From Phymorhynchus buccinoides (taxonomy: Eukaryota > Mollusca > Gastropoda > Neogastropoda > Raphitomidae): a stretch of DNA of 64,000 nucleotides. The notes under the pieces are model-generated. The model had not been told where the DNA came from. It was given only the letters and a program-made list of their open reading frames with translations, and searched no databases. The position numbers were made by a program, and so were the translations under genes. Below, piece by piece: positions 1 to 11,661 of this stretch (positions are counted from its first letter, which is position 1; the number at the start of each line of letters is the position of its first letter). Location of the stretch: assembly GCA_017654935.2 (NCBI GenBank), contig CM065683.1:2437173-2501172 (forward strand), in the 5' to 3' direction.

Positions 1-240
1 GCCCTTGTGAAACGGCCCCCTTCCTCAGGCTACGTAACGTTAGCCCTTGTGAAACGGCCCCCTTCCTCAGGCTACGTAACATTAGCCCTTGTGAAACGGC
101 CCCCTTCCTCAGGCTACGTAACGTTAGCCCTTGTGAAACGGCCCCCCTTCCTCAGGCTACGTAACGTTAGCCCTTGTGAAACGGCCCCCTTCCTCAGGCT
201 ACATAACATTAGCCCTTGTGAAACGGCCCCCTTCCTCAGG
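1..240. repeat. 42-bp tandem repeat, about 5.7 copies
   Basis: Units starting GCCCTTGTGAAACGG begin at 1, 43, 85, 127, 170 and 212, a 42-bp period with one 43-bp unit caused by an extra C. Copies are nearly identical; differences are mostly ACGTTA against ACATTA. The array probably extends left of the window. Because 42 is a multiple of three it reads as an open frame, but I see no sign that it is coding. Confidence 0.95.
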
Positions 241-283
241 CACAAATTTGTTACTCAGTTACTCAGTAACAAATTTGACAAAA

Positions 284-854
284 ATGAGTGGTGATCTGCA
301 AATGCTCAAGGACTCTTTCTCCAATTTTAAAGGTGAGCTTAGCAAACTAAAAAAGGAGTTTGTAGATCTGAAAAAGAAAAAGAAAACTTTAAGGGACAAA
401 AACAAGAGCCTTACTGAGAAGGTGGATGACCTGGAGAAAAAGGTTGATGACCTCGAAGGTAGGTAAAAAAGAAACAACATTATCATCCATGGAATTCTAT
501 CCCATGAGTAAGAAACATGGGAAGAATGCGAAGGTCTTGTGAAGGATATGATCATAGACAAGCTGGGGATTTACAGTGACTTTGAGTTTGAACGAGTTCA
601 CTGCGTTAATGCCAAACCCAATTCGATTGTTGATTCTTGCTCCCTCTTGAAACAGAAAGAGAAGACCCTACATGCTGAAATTCAAAGGTACTGGAATCTA
701 CATTAACGAGGATTACTCCCTCTGTTTGAGGGAAATCCGCAAGAAGTTGTTGCCTCATGTCAAGTCTGCTAAAAGCCAGGACAAAAACGTGTCAATGATT
801 TTTTACCATCTTGTCATTAACAGGAAGACATTTGATCTTGATGGCAAGGAATGA
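284..854 (+). pseudogene. Broken L1-type ORF1 protein (coiled coil + RRM-like + C-terminal domain)
   Basis: The ATG at 284 opens a Lys/Glu-rich heptad-like coiled coil ending in KKVDDLEGR. Just after a stop at 464-466 the same frame gives RNNIIIHGI, the start of the RRM-like domain of L1 ORF1p/Transposase_22 proteins, then after a second stop near 521 ETWEECEGLVKDMIIDKLGI and ERVHCVNAKP. Near 665-680 the homology moves to another frame: KGTGIYINEDYSLCLREIRK and LLPHVKSAK, the C-terminal domain. The domain order matches the RNA-binding chaperone encoded upstream of the reverse transcriptase in L1-like elements. Two stops and a frameshift mean it is dead. I see no reverse transcriptase downstream, so this is a fragment. 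Confidence 0.75.
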
Positions 855-1445
855 AAAATAGTGCTTTACGTCCTCTCAGTCTGGAACGGACACATATGGG
901 ACATTTGTAAATACAAAGATGGTGGGAACAATACTGGAGGCAATGCCCGGAGGCAGTGCAACACCAGTAAAGTCCCGATTTTTTAACAATACAGATAGGT
1001 GTAGCGGTAACCACGCCTCGGTTAAACCTCATCGGCTATGGTACCGTCACAAGTGCGGGTCAATTTGATGGCAAGGACCAGCTTGTTCCCTTTAAATAAC
1101 TTGCAGACCGGCCCTGTAATCTATTTTTGCCCCCCCATTTGAAAACAGGGCGCAAAGCTTCCCCCGGCACCATTTAGACTGCAAGTCTGCGCTACCGATT
1201 TTTCTATGTCAAGTTTGAATCAATGTGTGAAAAACGTTGGCAAGTTATCAGTTGACAGTGTGAAGCAGACCACACCGTAGAGTCAGGAACGACTTGTTTA
1301 TTTACTGCTCCAACATCGTACAGACATAGCACAGCAGCCATGCGTTCAACAAGTGGGCAAGTTATCAGTTGACAGTGAAAATCCCGTGCAGGGTGAATGC
1401 TTTGCACGTGATAGACGCATGAAAAATAAGCAAAAGTTAGAAGTT
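855..1445. other. No gene seen
   Basis: Short frames only. A 22-bp phrase beginning GGCAAGTTATCAGTTGACAG occurs twice, near 1239 and 1357, suggesting an old local duplication. Nothing else is recognised. Confidence 0.5.
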
Positions 1446-2134
1446 TCAACTGCTATGTTTGCTAAAAAGAAATGTATCAGCCGATGTGTTAAACATAGAA
1501 GAAAGGGAATTTGTTGAAAGACTAAACAACAAGAAGCATGTTGAAAATGTTAACAACAAAAGTTTTGATTTAAAAAAAATGTTTCTTTCTATCCTAGTGA
1601 AGAAAAATGTGTCTCTTTTCCTATGAGCGGTAAAGAACGCTGCGTCGAAGCCAGGGCTGGCCATCAGCTGGGCCATGATGCGGCTGTTGGCCACAATCCA
1701 GTGGTAAGAAGAGACCTTGTCCAGTTTTGGTTTAGAGTTTATCTTCAATGTAACCCCACCTCCTAGTCCCACCTCCTCTTCGCTGGCCATAGCTACCGGA
1801 ACAAAGTCAACAATATGGAGGTAGGGTCACTCACCTGCTGCCGCTACGTTGCCACCGCCGTCCTGCAGGGACATCTGTCCCAGCAGCTTGTCCAAGGGCG
1901 TCGTCGTTGAGCTCAGGGTGCAGGACACACCAGGGGCCCTCCGCCATGCTGCTGCTGAAGGCCACGCACCATCACCCTGAGTTCCACCTGATGGCCACGC
2001 TTGAGGCGTAGGGCTCCCATGTCGTCTTCGGTCATATTAGTCAACGATGTGAGGGATGTAAAGCCCTCATCATCCAACTTTTCTGCTACAGGTCGTGGTA
2101 ATGCTTTTGCGAAGTCCTCAAAGCGAAACTCCAT
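1446..2134 (-). pseudogene. SAM-like plus gag-like fragment, possibly from a tyrosine-recombinase retroelement
   Basis: Reading the minus strand from an ATG at 2134-2132, about 60 residues form a SAM-like helical module: MEFRFEDFAKALPRP, EGFTSLTSLTNMTEDDM, LRLKRGHQVELR. A stop follows at 1913-1915, but the next frame stays open (TTTPLDKLLGQMSLQDGGG) to a strong donor-like CAG|GTGAGT at 1835/1834. From 1792 down, another open stretch reads EEEVGLGGGVTLKI, KPKLDKVSSYHWIVANSRIM, AQLMASPGFDAAF. I associate this pairing of a SAM-like module and a KPKL...W motif with gag-like first ORFs of DIRS/Ngaro-type retroelements seen in marine invertebrates; that link is from memory and is not certain. A frameshift and a 42-bp intron-like gap break it. 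A decayed host gene is the alternative. Confidence 0.45.
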
Positions 2135-2894
2135 TATTTTTCTCTTTTTAATGCAAGCGCTGTTGCTGCTGCTGCTGCCAACGCACAAACGGTTTCGCCC
2201 ACACACGCTCGGACACTCACACACCTTTCTACCTTCCCTCCCCTGCCCCTCCCACCCTCTCTGCTAAGCTTAATATGTTATTCCAGTTAAAACCCGGTTT
2301 CCAGACTTCTTTGAAACCTACCCTTAAAGATGAGTTGCTTGCCTAGAATGTTATTATTGACAATGACCGATCCCCCCCCCCCCTCCCCCCCCCCCCCCCC
2401 CCCCCCGCACATTTTGCATTGTTTTGTTTCTTGTTAACTTTTTTTTTTAGTTCTATTTCAGTAATGTTGAGTCTATTCTAGTTTCTGTGCTATGTGTGTG
2501 TGTGTATTTACTATCCTATGTATGTTCTGTGTGCCAGACCACTGTTTAGCAGAAAATAAATCTGCATAGTGTGTGTTCTCACTATGTCCTATGAAAGTTC
2601 TGCATCGTGTGTGTCTTTATATACACTTTTAAAGTTATGAATGGTGTGTGTCCTCAGAAAGACGAAGAAAAGTTTTGTTGAGCTCATTTCTAAGCTATAA
2701 CAGGTCCAAGATATTCAATACATATAATTACTTAGCAGCCCAAAAGGATCACAAAAATATAATTGGTTTTGTGCTTAGTCAATTATTTATGAGGTCCTCT
2801 GAATAGCTGGTTAAAACCGCAGTCTGTAAGAAGTGTGCGTATGTGTGGCATTCATTTAATGTTAACGTCTGTCCACTAACCGTGATATTAGACG
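2135..2894. other. Non-coding, homopolymer C and TG-containing
   Basis: Contains a poly-C run at 2371-2406, a poly-T run and AT-rich sequence with short TG tracts. No coding frame or RNA gene is recognised. The part next to 2134 could be the 5' leader of the reverse-strand fragment. Confidence 0.5.
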
Positions 2895-3024
2895 GCGCGC
2901 GCGCGCGTGTGTGTGTGTGTGCGTGCGTGTGCGTGTGTGTGTGCGTGCGTGCGCGTGCTTGCGTGTTCGTGCATGCGTGCGTGTTCGTGCGTGGGTCCAT
3001 GTGTGTGTGTGCGTGCGCGCGCGC

Positions 3025-3062
<38 letters not shown>
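2895..3062. repeat. (GT)n/(GC)n microsatellite
   Basis: Alternating purine-pyrimidine tract mixing GTGT, GCGC and GTGC steps, ending in a pure (GT) run at 3029-3060. The alternation is of the kind that can adopt Z-DNA. Confidence 0.95.
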
Positions 3063-3066
<4 letters not shown>

Positions 3067-3204
3067 TCTAAACTTTAACAGTTGAACTTTCATAAGACGT
3101 ACACTTGTGTGCTGAAAAGCCAAAAAATATTATTTTGTAAAACCATAGGGCTACTCACAAGTTTAACAGGAAAATACAGAATTGTATACACACCATATTA
3201 TACT

Positions 3205-3223
3205 CTCTGTCTCTCTCTGTCTC

Positions 3224-3298
<75 letters not shown>
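3205..3298. repeat. (CT)n microsatellite
   Basis: Pure CT from 3232 to 3298, with CTCTGT variants just upstream. It lies about 50 bp before the retrotransposon tail. Confidence 0.95.
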
Positions 3299-3300
<2 letters not shown>

Positions 3301-3351
3301 AACAAATATAAAGATATGAATGTAACAACATTGTTTTTAAATTTTCGATTT

Positions 3352-3858
3352 TTAAAAATCCAGCCTATTTTACTATACGCATCTGAAATTTGGGGGCTAA
3401 ATAGGTTAGAACATATAGAAAGAGTACACATGCTAGCCTGTAAAAGGTTTCTCGGTGTTCCAAGCAAAACTCCTAACAAAATGGTGTATGGGGATTTAGG
3501 CAGGTATCCACTTTACGTTAATTCTAGTGTTGCTTCTTTACGATTCTGGTTTAGATTACTTCAAATGGATGTTGGTAGATTGCCATACAAAGCGTATTTG
3601 ATGTTGTTAGAATTAGATAGATCTGGTAAGCAATGTTGGGTTTCTAAGATTAGAGAGATTATGTGTATAACAGGCTTTAACTTTGTTTGGTTACAGCAAG
3701 GGGTAGGTGATGTAAAGACTTTTCTAAATATATTTAAACAGCGACTTATTGACATGTTTATCCAGGAATGGTCTGGCACCATCAGAGACCGACAAAGATA
3801 TGAAAATTATAGAGATTTCAAGATTATTTTTGAAAAGATAGATATATCTCCAATATAA
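3352..3858 (+). pseudogene. C-terminal tail of a non-LTR retrotransposon reverse-transcriptase protein
   Basis: An open frame from about 3352 to the TAA at 3856-3858 reads QPILLYASEIWG, LNRLEHIERVHMLACKRFLG, VPSKTPNKMVYGDLGRYPLY, WFRLLQMDVGRLPYKAY, GVGDVKTFLNIFKQRLIDMF. This is the conserved region after the RT palm in a widespread class of invertebrate LINEs (LLYG.EIWG, then R.HM.ACKRFL.V...P). The frame is intact to its stop, but the RT and endonuclease are absent because similarity begins abruptly just 3' of the CT tract, as in a 5'-truncated insertion. The AT-rich nucleotides and missing upstream part say it is not functional. Confidence 0.8.
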
Positions 3859-5143
3859 GATCATATTGTTTTCGTGTTGCTATCATAGAAGTGAACCCTC
3901 ACCCCGACGGGGGGGGGGGGGATGGCCACTATGATTTTCTGAAGCGTTTTTATGATTAAAATCGAAAGCCAGATGTTTGCCATTTTTTTAAAATGAGGGC
4001 TACACATGTCTAGAAGGGTTTTTATGACCCATTTTTCCTTCTTTGGCGTCTGTATTTTCATTTTGAGGGTAGGGTTAGTTAGATAACCGTAAAAACTTCG
4101 ATTTTCTTCTTATTTTCGTTTTTTCTCTTCCGTTATGTAAATAACGAATCAAACTACCAGCAGACACCAAACAAAGGTACTTTGTACCCTTAAGTATTTA
4201 GAAAGGCTTCATAATAGAAAGAGGGGTGGTTAAATCGAGATTTCCTTCTTTGGCGTCTGTATTTGACTTTAAGATGACAGAGGTATTTTTAATGTCAAAA
4301 ACTCCATAAAACTGTGAAGTTTATTGTTTTGTTTTTTGTTCTTTTCGCCTTTGCTGTTATTATAGATGTCATTCACCATATTCTTGTTCATCTGTGACAA
4401 GCCATATAAGGGAGGCAGTACTTTAGAATCGGGGTGTGGGCTTTTGTACCAGTCTGAGAGACCCAAAGCGTCTTTTTATCTATTCAGCAACAACTCTTCA
4501 ACTGCTTATGATAAAATTCAAACAGGGAGTGACTAGTTCAATGTATCAAGGATGATGCTCGTTATCTCAGATAATAGCTAGGTATAATATGGCTGTAAAT
4601 AACCGTTTTTAACGGATTAAACTACCAACATAGTGTGTTGGGCTTTCTCTTGTAATTTAATCATAATATTAAAAACCTGTTTACTAATCGAGATTGTGCC
4701 ATTGAATGACTGTAAAGTTTCGCTATAAAGTACTGATTTTATTTCAAGATAACCGTTAAAACCGTTAGAATTAACTTAAATATCTTTAAATTGCCATATC
4801 TTAAACTAATGGACATATACTTATTGCGTTTTGATGCAAATAATGTCTTTTTCCTCAAGCTTGATGACCATTGACTCAATTCAATTGACGACCCAGTTTT
4901 AACGGTTGCAACTGCCAAAAAAAGATTATTTTTTCTTTTTATAAAGAAAATCTCGAGAACCGCAGAAAACGATTTGCATTGCAATTTAAAAAAAAAAATA
5001 CATGGTCGAAAGAACAGCGTTAATTTTATATTCTCTATTCACATTATCGATTAAATAACGGTTAACATGCTCAGACTGGTTCCTTTTATATGTATTATAT
5101 TAAAATAGATTCAGACAATTATTTGGAATGAGATATATAATAC
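3859..5143. other. AT-rich non-coding DNA with AACCGTTA-type motifs
   Basis: No coding region. It includes a poly-G run at 3909-3921 and repeated phrases such as ATTTCCTTCTTTGGCGTCTGTATTT-like sequence (near 4034 and 4240) and AACCGTTA/TAACGGTT. The same phrases recur at 8.8-9.0 kb and 59.8-61.2 kb, so it is probably old dispersed-repeat sequence. Confidence 0.5.
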
Positions 5144-5189
5144 AGAGAGAGAGACAGATAGAGAGAGACACACACACAGACAGACAGAG

Positions 5190-5287
<98 letters not shown>

Positions 5288-5313
5288 CTGACAGACAGAC
5301 AGACAGAGACAGG
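5144..5313. repeat. (GA)n microsatellite with ACAG interruptions
   Basis: GA runs at 5192-5277 broken once by AAGAG near 5239, flanked by ACAGACAG tetranucleotide steps. Confidence 0.95.
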
Positions 5314-5684
5314 AAATACAAAGAAATGAAAAATAAACACCGAAGGTGCTGATAGGACCCAGATATGCACCAACCACGCCTGCCCTATCAACACGAGAGC
5401 AGCCCTGCTCCAGCCCTGAAAGTCCGTGTGTGTTACTGGTGAGCAGGCACACATTAGGTATACAGAGGCACATAGCTACTCCCGGCTTGTGACCATCCAA
5501 TACGATGCAAAGGAGTCCTTGTGAAATTTTCCCATGGGTGTACCTGCACGTTTTTCATGGCTGCAGAGCCCACCAGAAAAAACTTAAAAAAACTCATAAA
5601 CCAGAACGCATCCAACAGCCCCCACCAAGGAGAGGCGAGGCCAGTGCATCTCCAGACAAGGAGAGAGGGGGAGAGACAGAGAGG

Positions 5685-5788
<104 letters not shown>

Positions 5789-5935
5789 GGGAAGTGAGGA
5801 TGAACTACCAAATGACAGAAGGAAAGATAGGACGACTGAATGAATTAACGAGTGAGTGAAAGAGTGCATGGATTTATCACTTTTAATGTGTGCAATTCAT
5901 TAAGTAAATACATATTTTGGACTTTCTAAGCTACA

Positions 5936-6031
5936 CACACGCGCGCGTGCGTGCACGCGCAAGTACGCTCGCACCGGCGCACACGAACGCACACACGCAC
6001 GCATTTTCCTTCAGGGGGGGGGGGGGGGGGT
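5936..6031. repeat. CA/CG tract followed by poly-G
   Basis: Alternating ACACGCGCG steps from 5936 to 6003, then an uninterrupted G run at 6015-6030. Confidence 0.85.
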
Positions 6032-6123
6032 AGGAGGCAGTGGGGTGGTTAGTGGGTGGAGTGGGAGGCTGGAGGCTGGAGACTGGGAAGGGGAGACACA
6101 AATAAAATGGCAAACAACACCCG

Positions 6124-6127
<4 letters not shown>

Positions 6128-6195
<68 letters not shown>

Positions 6196-6201
6196 AGAGA
6201 G

Positions 6202-6241
<40 letters not shown>

Positions 6242-6253
6242 TACTAAAAAAAG

Positions 6254-6317
<64 letters not shown>
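6128..6317. repeat. Double (GA)n tract
   Basis: Two GA blocks, 6128-6238 and 6257-6317, separated by a short A-rich spacer. Confidence 0.95.
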
Positions 6318-6330
<13 letters not shown>

Positions 6331-6404
6331 TGAGGGAGATGTAATCTAGAGGCAGGTGGGCATATTATGCATGCATACAAACCTTACTTTAGTCAATACA
6401 TGTG

Positions 6405-6405
<1 letters not shown>

Positions 6406-6470
<65 letters not shown>
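6406..6470. repeat. (CA)n microsatellite
   Basis: Pure CA dinucleotide repeat of about 32 units. Confidence 0.97.
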
Positions 6471-6471
<1 letters not shown>

Positions 6472-6818
6472 CGTGTGCGCTCTTTTATGTTATCAACGTG
6501 ACTGATGGAATTGTGGTTTGTGGAGGTTGGTGTTAGAAGAGGAAGTGTGCGTAAGGGGCAAAAATGATGAGGCATCAACGTGGAGTCTCGTCATTCGCTG
6601 GATCTCTCTTTATCTGAACACATTACATTGTTTACATTATAGTGCATAAAGTGGACTGGTGTAAATTTGATATTCTTGCGTTTGGGCAGACATTCAGTAA
6701 CCATGACATTCAACAATTTTGCATTTGAGAAGATGTTCCTTTTTTCTTTAACAATAAAACCAGTTTAAACTATAACAGTATTTGTACATACGTTTTTGTA
6801 TCAAGCAAAAATGGAGCG

Positions 6819-6819
<1 letters not shown>

Positions 6820-6913
<94 letters not shown>

Positions 6914-6970
6914 ACTGACACACTTTATTTAACAAGGATAAAGATTTTAGAGAGAGAGAGAGAGACAGAC

Positions 6971-7001
<31 letters not shown>

Positions 7002-7013
7002 CAGAGTGAAAGT
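6820..7013. repeat. (GA)n tracts
   Basis: A pure GA block to 6911, a 38-bp spacer, then a GAGAGACAG-type block to 7013. Confidence 0.95.
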
Positions 7014-7104
7014 GACAAACAGACAGACAGATACGGGGAGACAGAGACTAAGAAACTGAGAATGACAAGCACAATCATACACAGGAACAATACCCAAAAT
7101 TCGA

Positions 7105-7215
7105 CACACAGAGAATGAATGAAAGAATGAATGAATGATGAACAAATGAATACATGAATGAATGAAAGAATTAATGAATAAATAAATGAATGAAAGAATT
7201 AATGAATAAATGAAT
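7105..7215. repeat. (GAAT)n-type tetranucleotide repeat
   Basis: Repeated ATGAATGA and AAGAATTAATGAATAA steps. Confidence 0.85.
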
Positions 7216-7645
7216 AATTTGTTTCTTCTGAGGATAACAGAATAAGCATACAATGCTTTTGTGTCATCCAATCTTCGAGAGAAAAAATAATAAAGAAAGA
7301 AAAGACAACTAAAAACAAAGAATTCAATAAACGAGAACAACATGCAAATCAAAAGAAAAGGAACACACATTATCAATATAAACAGATACATAATGAACTC
7401 AGCGTTGCATATAGACAAGTAACAAAATTAATGCGAGGTAAAGGGACAGAATATAAGTGAGCATGCAGGAAAGACAGAACATTTGAGTAAGAAAAGAAGA
7501 AGAAAGCGAAGAAGAAGAAAATAGGAGAGGGAGTAATGAGGAGGGGAATGAGAGTGGTGATGCAGAGAAAGAAATAGTACAGGAAGACAGGCAAAGACAG
7601 AAACGGAAAGCTGAGGGAGAAAGAGGCGGAAGGTGTAAAGGAAAG
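7216..7645. other. A-rich non-coding DNA
   Basis: Purine-rich sequence between two repeat blocks; no gene recognised. Long minus-strand frames here are Ser/Leu-rich translations of the flanking GA tracts. Confidence 0.5.
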
Positions 7646-7681
7646 AAGAGAGAGAGAAAGATCGAGAGAGAGGGAGAGAGA

Positions 7682-7768
<87 letters not shown>

Positions 7769-7797
7769 CAGAGAGAGAAGAGAGAGAGAGAGAGAGA
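7646..7797. repeat. (GA)n microsatellite
   Basis: GA repeat with GAGAGGGAG and GACAGAG interruptions at its edges; last member of the 5.1-7.8 kb GA cluster. Confidence 0.95.
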
Positions 7798-7859
7798 AAA
7801 ACAGACAGACCAATACCGAGAGACTGAGGCAGAGAAGTAGAGTACGCCTTTGCAACTAG

Positions 7860-8049
7860 GGTTATTAATGCCCTTGACAGTGAGAGTAATTGCTCTTGCT
7901 GGTCAGTACTGACAAGGGCATTCACTCTTGCGAAAGGCAGCCATTTAGTGGCATCAAATAGGGGTTATTGGCGAGAGTTATCCCCCTGTCTGGTCAGTAC
8001 TGAACCATCTTCCCCCACCCTCCAAGGGCATTCACTCTTGCAAAAGGTG
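7860..8049. repeat. Imperfect direct duplication, two copies
   Basis: Copies at about 7860-7938 and 7962-8049 share GGTTATT, TGGTCAGTACTGA and AAGGGCATTCACTCTTGC in order. The second has extra C-rich sequence. Confidence 0.7.
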
Positions 8050-9860
8050 TTCGTTGCAGACCCCAATAGGCCTGCTAGCAAGAAATCATACTTCAGCTAC
8101 GAAAGAAAATTGTATATCATGGGTTAAATATAATCGGGTTTTTTTGTTCATTTTGACAGTAAAATGGCATTCAAATACTTAATGCACTTTGGCAACTGAG
8201 GACCCGAAATGGTTAACATTGTGACTTTTTTTCGTGAAATATTCAGCACTACAAAATATTCCGTCATTCGCCGTTCAGCTCATGAGCCATAATAACGTAC
8301 GTAACGGAAAAAAACAGATGTAACAATGTTGGATATAATTAAATGATCGCAATGAGGCCTACTCTTCTGAATGTTTAAAATTAAAGGTCGCATTTAAAAT
8401 GTGTCTAACCAAATTGCTTTAAAATAGGTGCCATAATTTCTGAGAAATCTGATAATTAAAATATTCCATTTTGATTTTTAAACGTGTTAATAATCTTTAA
8501 TTACTGAATGAGCGCTTCTGGTCACCCCACTGGTGACCACTCTACTCGCTTATAGCACTTTACTTTATCAATAGAAGGCAATAATCTATTCTTTGCTGTG
8601 CAAAAGAGAGTGAGTTTGTTAGAAACAGCCTTCAAATGAAGCACTGTGTCAAGCGCTAATGACAATAACTTCGCCTAAAAAGCCCATTAACAGAATCATT
8701 GGAAGAACGTACATGGAAAATAATATTATGTTCGACTTCTACACTTCAGCGAGGAGACTGTATAAAAATAAAGTTCCTTTAATTTACTAGATTTGAATGA
8801 AAGAGATGTCAATGAGATTTGATTGAAGGAGAGCTATTGACTGTTTTTGACCGTTATTTAACTTTCCATTTTAACTGAAATTGCCATCTCCTTCAAATAA
8901 TTAAGGAAGATCAGGTCTGAGCAAAAATACAAAACTAAACTACTGTGAAATAGTACTTGAAATATTCAGAATATGGAAATTTCATTCGTGACCGTTAATA
9001 CCGTTAATTTTCTACATGACATATTTTTAATGGAAGAATGGACAAAAGAATGATCATATTGATTAAATCAATTTAATAAGCGTCTTTGTAATTATTAAAC
9101 TGACTGTAAATTATGTCGTCTTTGTTGCATGAGTTAACAACCAATCAAAATCAAAGCTCTAAAACAAAGTTAATACCGGAAGTGAACAATTTTGGGCATG
9201 AAAAGGTTGTACAAATACCAAAGATGTCCATGGCTGCTTAAAAATCAACATTATTAAATACTAATGGCAGTTTTAGACTAAACATTATCAGTAAAAGATT
9301 GGTTTTGCTGTTTTTTTGTGATTTGTCCTAAGTTCAAGACAAAAGAAACCGGAAGTACTTACACATTTCAGTAAGCCATGCTGAAGAAGTCCCAAATCAT
9401 CGCACTAATATTCCTTAATCTCACAATAGTAAAATTATTGGTTTATAATATAAATCGAGTTCTTTCTACGATTTTTACTACCCCTACCCCATATTTGACA
9501 CTGACTAAATAGACCCCTTCATATATAGAGGTATAACATAGTGTAGCCCTCATTTTATTTTTGGCAAACAATTAAATTTGAAGAGTACTCTCACCAAACT
9601 TTCAGAAAAATATAGTGACCAATCCCCCCCCGCCGGGGTGAGGGGGGTCTATGGATCTTTCTCTCTCTCTCTGTCCTATTATATACTACGTTTCTTGAAG
9701 CCTTTCTTTCTCGTTTTTCTTTCTCTGCTCTGCTCGTTTATTCCTACACGTGAGCGACAAGCGCACGCACACACATGCATAACACAGGTTAGGCCCGACC
9801 CACGTTTCGACGTTCACACATGGATTTGTTTTTTCATGTCTTGATAAATGTCAAAGAAGC
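8050..9860. other. AT-rich non-coding DNA
   Basis: No protein or RNA gene recognised. AACCGTTA/TAACGG phrases recall 3.9-5.1 kb and 59-61 kb. Poly-C and CT patches lie near 9625-9672. Confidence 0.5.
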
Positions 9861-9990
9861 TTTGCCCCCGGGTGCTTTATTGGTTAGCTTTGCCCGGGGT
9901 GCTTTATTGGTTAGCTTTGCCCCGGGTGATTTATTGGTTAGCTTTGCCCCGGGTGATTTATTGGTTAGCTTTGCCCCGAGTGATTTATTG
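9861..9990. repeat. 27-bp minisatellite, about 4.8 copies
   Basis: Units start at 9861, 9889, 9916, 9943 and 9970 with consensus TTTGCCCCGGGTGATTTATT followed by GGTTAGC. The first unit is 28 bp. Confidence 0.92.
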
Positions 9991-11131
9991 AGTTTTCTGA
10001 TTTATGAGCGGGCTTTCCAGAGGGAGAACAGTTTCTATTTCTAGACCAATCGTTTCGAGTAATTTTTTACTTAACCCACTACTTCACAAGAACACCACGG
10101 GCTCGACGATAGGCCTACGACACACCACATGTACACCCACAAAAACACTGTACAACAAGGAAGACACGCACGCCCACGCAACGACGAGTAGGCACACACT
10201 ACATAGGTACACACGGCACGCACACGCACACGCAACAGAACACACATAAGAGGACAGAGTAGATTCTACATCTTATCTTCAATTACAGCATTTATTTAAA
10301 CCACTCATTAAAAAACGCTGTATTAACTGTTTATCTGTAATATAGCGGCAAATCGTCAAACTTCTGTAAATTGTCACAGAGGGTGTTATTTACAAAACAC
10401 AAGAACAACACAACCACGGTTCCCTTGTTGCATCACATGTTGTTTACATTGGGGGGGTTTTCTTGAGCAAAGGGCAACATAAAACAAAAAAAAACAAAAG
10501 CGTGTGAAACCATCACCTAAACTAACACCTACCGGAACACGCTACACCGATGGAGGGTAGATGCATAGAGTGGTCCATTATTTAAAAAGTTTCACAGCAG
10601 ATTCCGAGATCCTTACTTTTTTGACCTTTTTGACGAGGCTGATGTGTTTTCCTCCCCTACTGATAGCTCTGCAGAAACTCTCCTCAGTCCTTCCTTACCC
10701 CTCTCCACTCTCCGGCCTCCGCTTCCTCCTCCTCTCCCTGCGGACGCTGCGAACGCAAAAACTCTCCGTTCTCCTCTCGTTCTCCAAAAACATTCCTCGT
10801 CCTCGCTCCTGCGAGCCTAGTCCTGCGACGTCATTGAATGCGCATATAATATTATGACGTCATATTATGATGGCACAAGCATTGCCTTTGTGCCTTATAA
10901 AAAATAGTTGGTGATTGGTTTATGTAAAAACTGTAGGTGTAGTCTAGGCGATAGCCTTTGTAAAAACAGAAGAAATTTTTTTAATATATATATATATATT
11001 ATGTTTTTCAGCGGATTTTTAATCTTTAATATGTCCTTGTTTCAAATCCGTCGGAGGCCAAGTTTAAAATAGTGGGCAACTTTCAGTAGAAAGTGATCTT
11101 TGTAGGTACCATGGCTTTGTTTTCACATTCA
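9991..11131. other. Non-coding DNA upstream of the five-exon gene
   Basis: A CA-rich patch (10126-10250), AT-rich sequence, a CT-rich patch (10668-10800), CRE motifs and a (TA) tract at 10984-11000. No coding frame is convincing. It could hold the promoter of the gene at 11.66 kb. Confidence 0.4.
10825..10864. promoter_or_regulatory. Candidate CRE (cAMP-response element) pair
   Basis: A full palindromic CRE, TGACGTCA, lies at 10855-10862 inside the 12-bp palindrome TATGACGTCATA (10853-10864). A second GACGTCA occurs at 10827-10833. They lie about 0.8 kb before the first predicted exon of the five-exon gene and just after a CpG-containing CT-rich patch. CREB/ATF binding is known for this motif; a role here is inference only. 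Confidence 0.3.
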
Positions 11132-11631
11132 NNNNNNNNNNNNNNNNNNNNNNNNNNNNNNNNNNNNNNNNNNNNNNNNNNNNNNNNNNNNNNNNNNNNN
11201 NNNNNNNNNNNNNNNNNNNNNNNNNNNNNNNNNNNNNNNNNNNNNNNNNNNNNNNNNNNNNNNNNNNNNNNNNNNNNNNNNNNNNNNNNNNNNNNNNNNN
11301 NNNNNNNNNNNNNNNNNNNNNNNNNNNNNNNNNNNNNNNNNNNNNNNNNNNNNNNNNNNNNNNNNNNNNNNNNNNNNNNNNNNNNNNNNNNNNNNNNNNN
11401 NNNNNNNNNNNNNNNNNNNNNNNNNNNNNNNNNNNNNNNNNNNNNNNNNNNNNNNNNNNNNNNNNNNNNNNNNNNNNNNNNNNNNNNNNNNNNNNNNNNN
11501 NNNNNNNNNNNNNNNNNNNNNNNNNNNNNNNNNNNNNNNNNNNNNNNNNNNNNNNNNNNNNNNNNNNNNNNNNNNNNNNNNNNNNNNNNNNNNNNNNNNN
11601 NNNNNNNNNNNNNNNNNNNNNNNNNNNNNNN
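11132..11631. other. Assembly gap (500 N)
   Basis: Exactly 500 N, a fixed-size placeholder. It may hide 5' sequence of the five-exon gene. Confidence 1.
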
Positions 11632-11661
11632 TTGTTGTTGGAGAGAGATAGTTCGAGGAGG

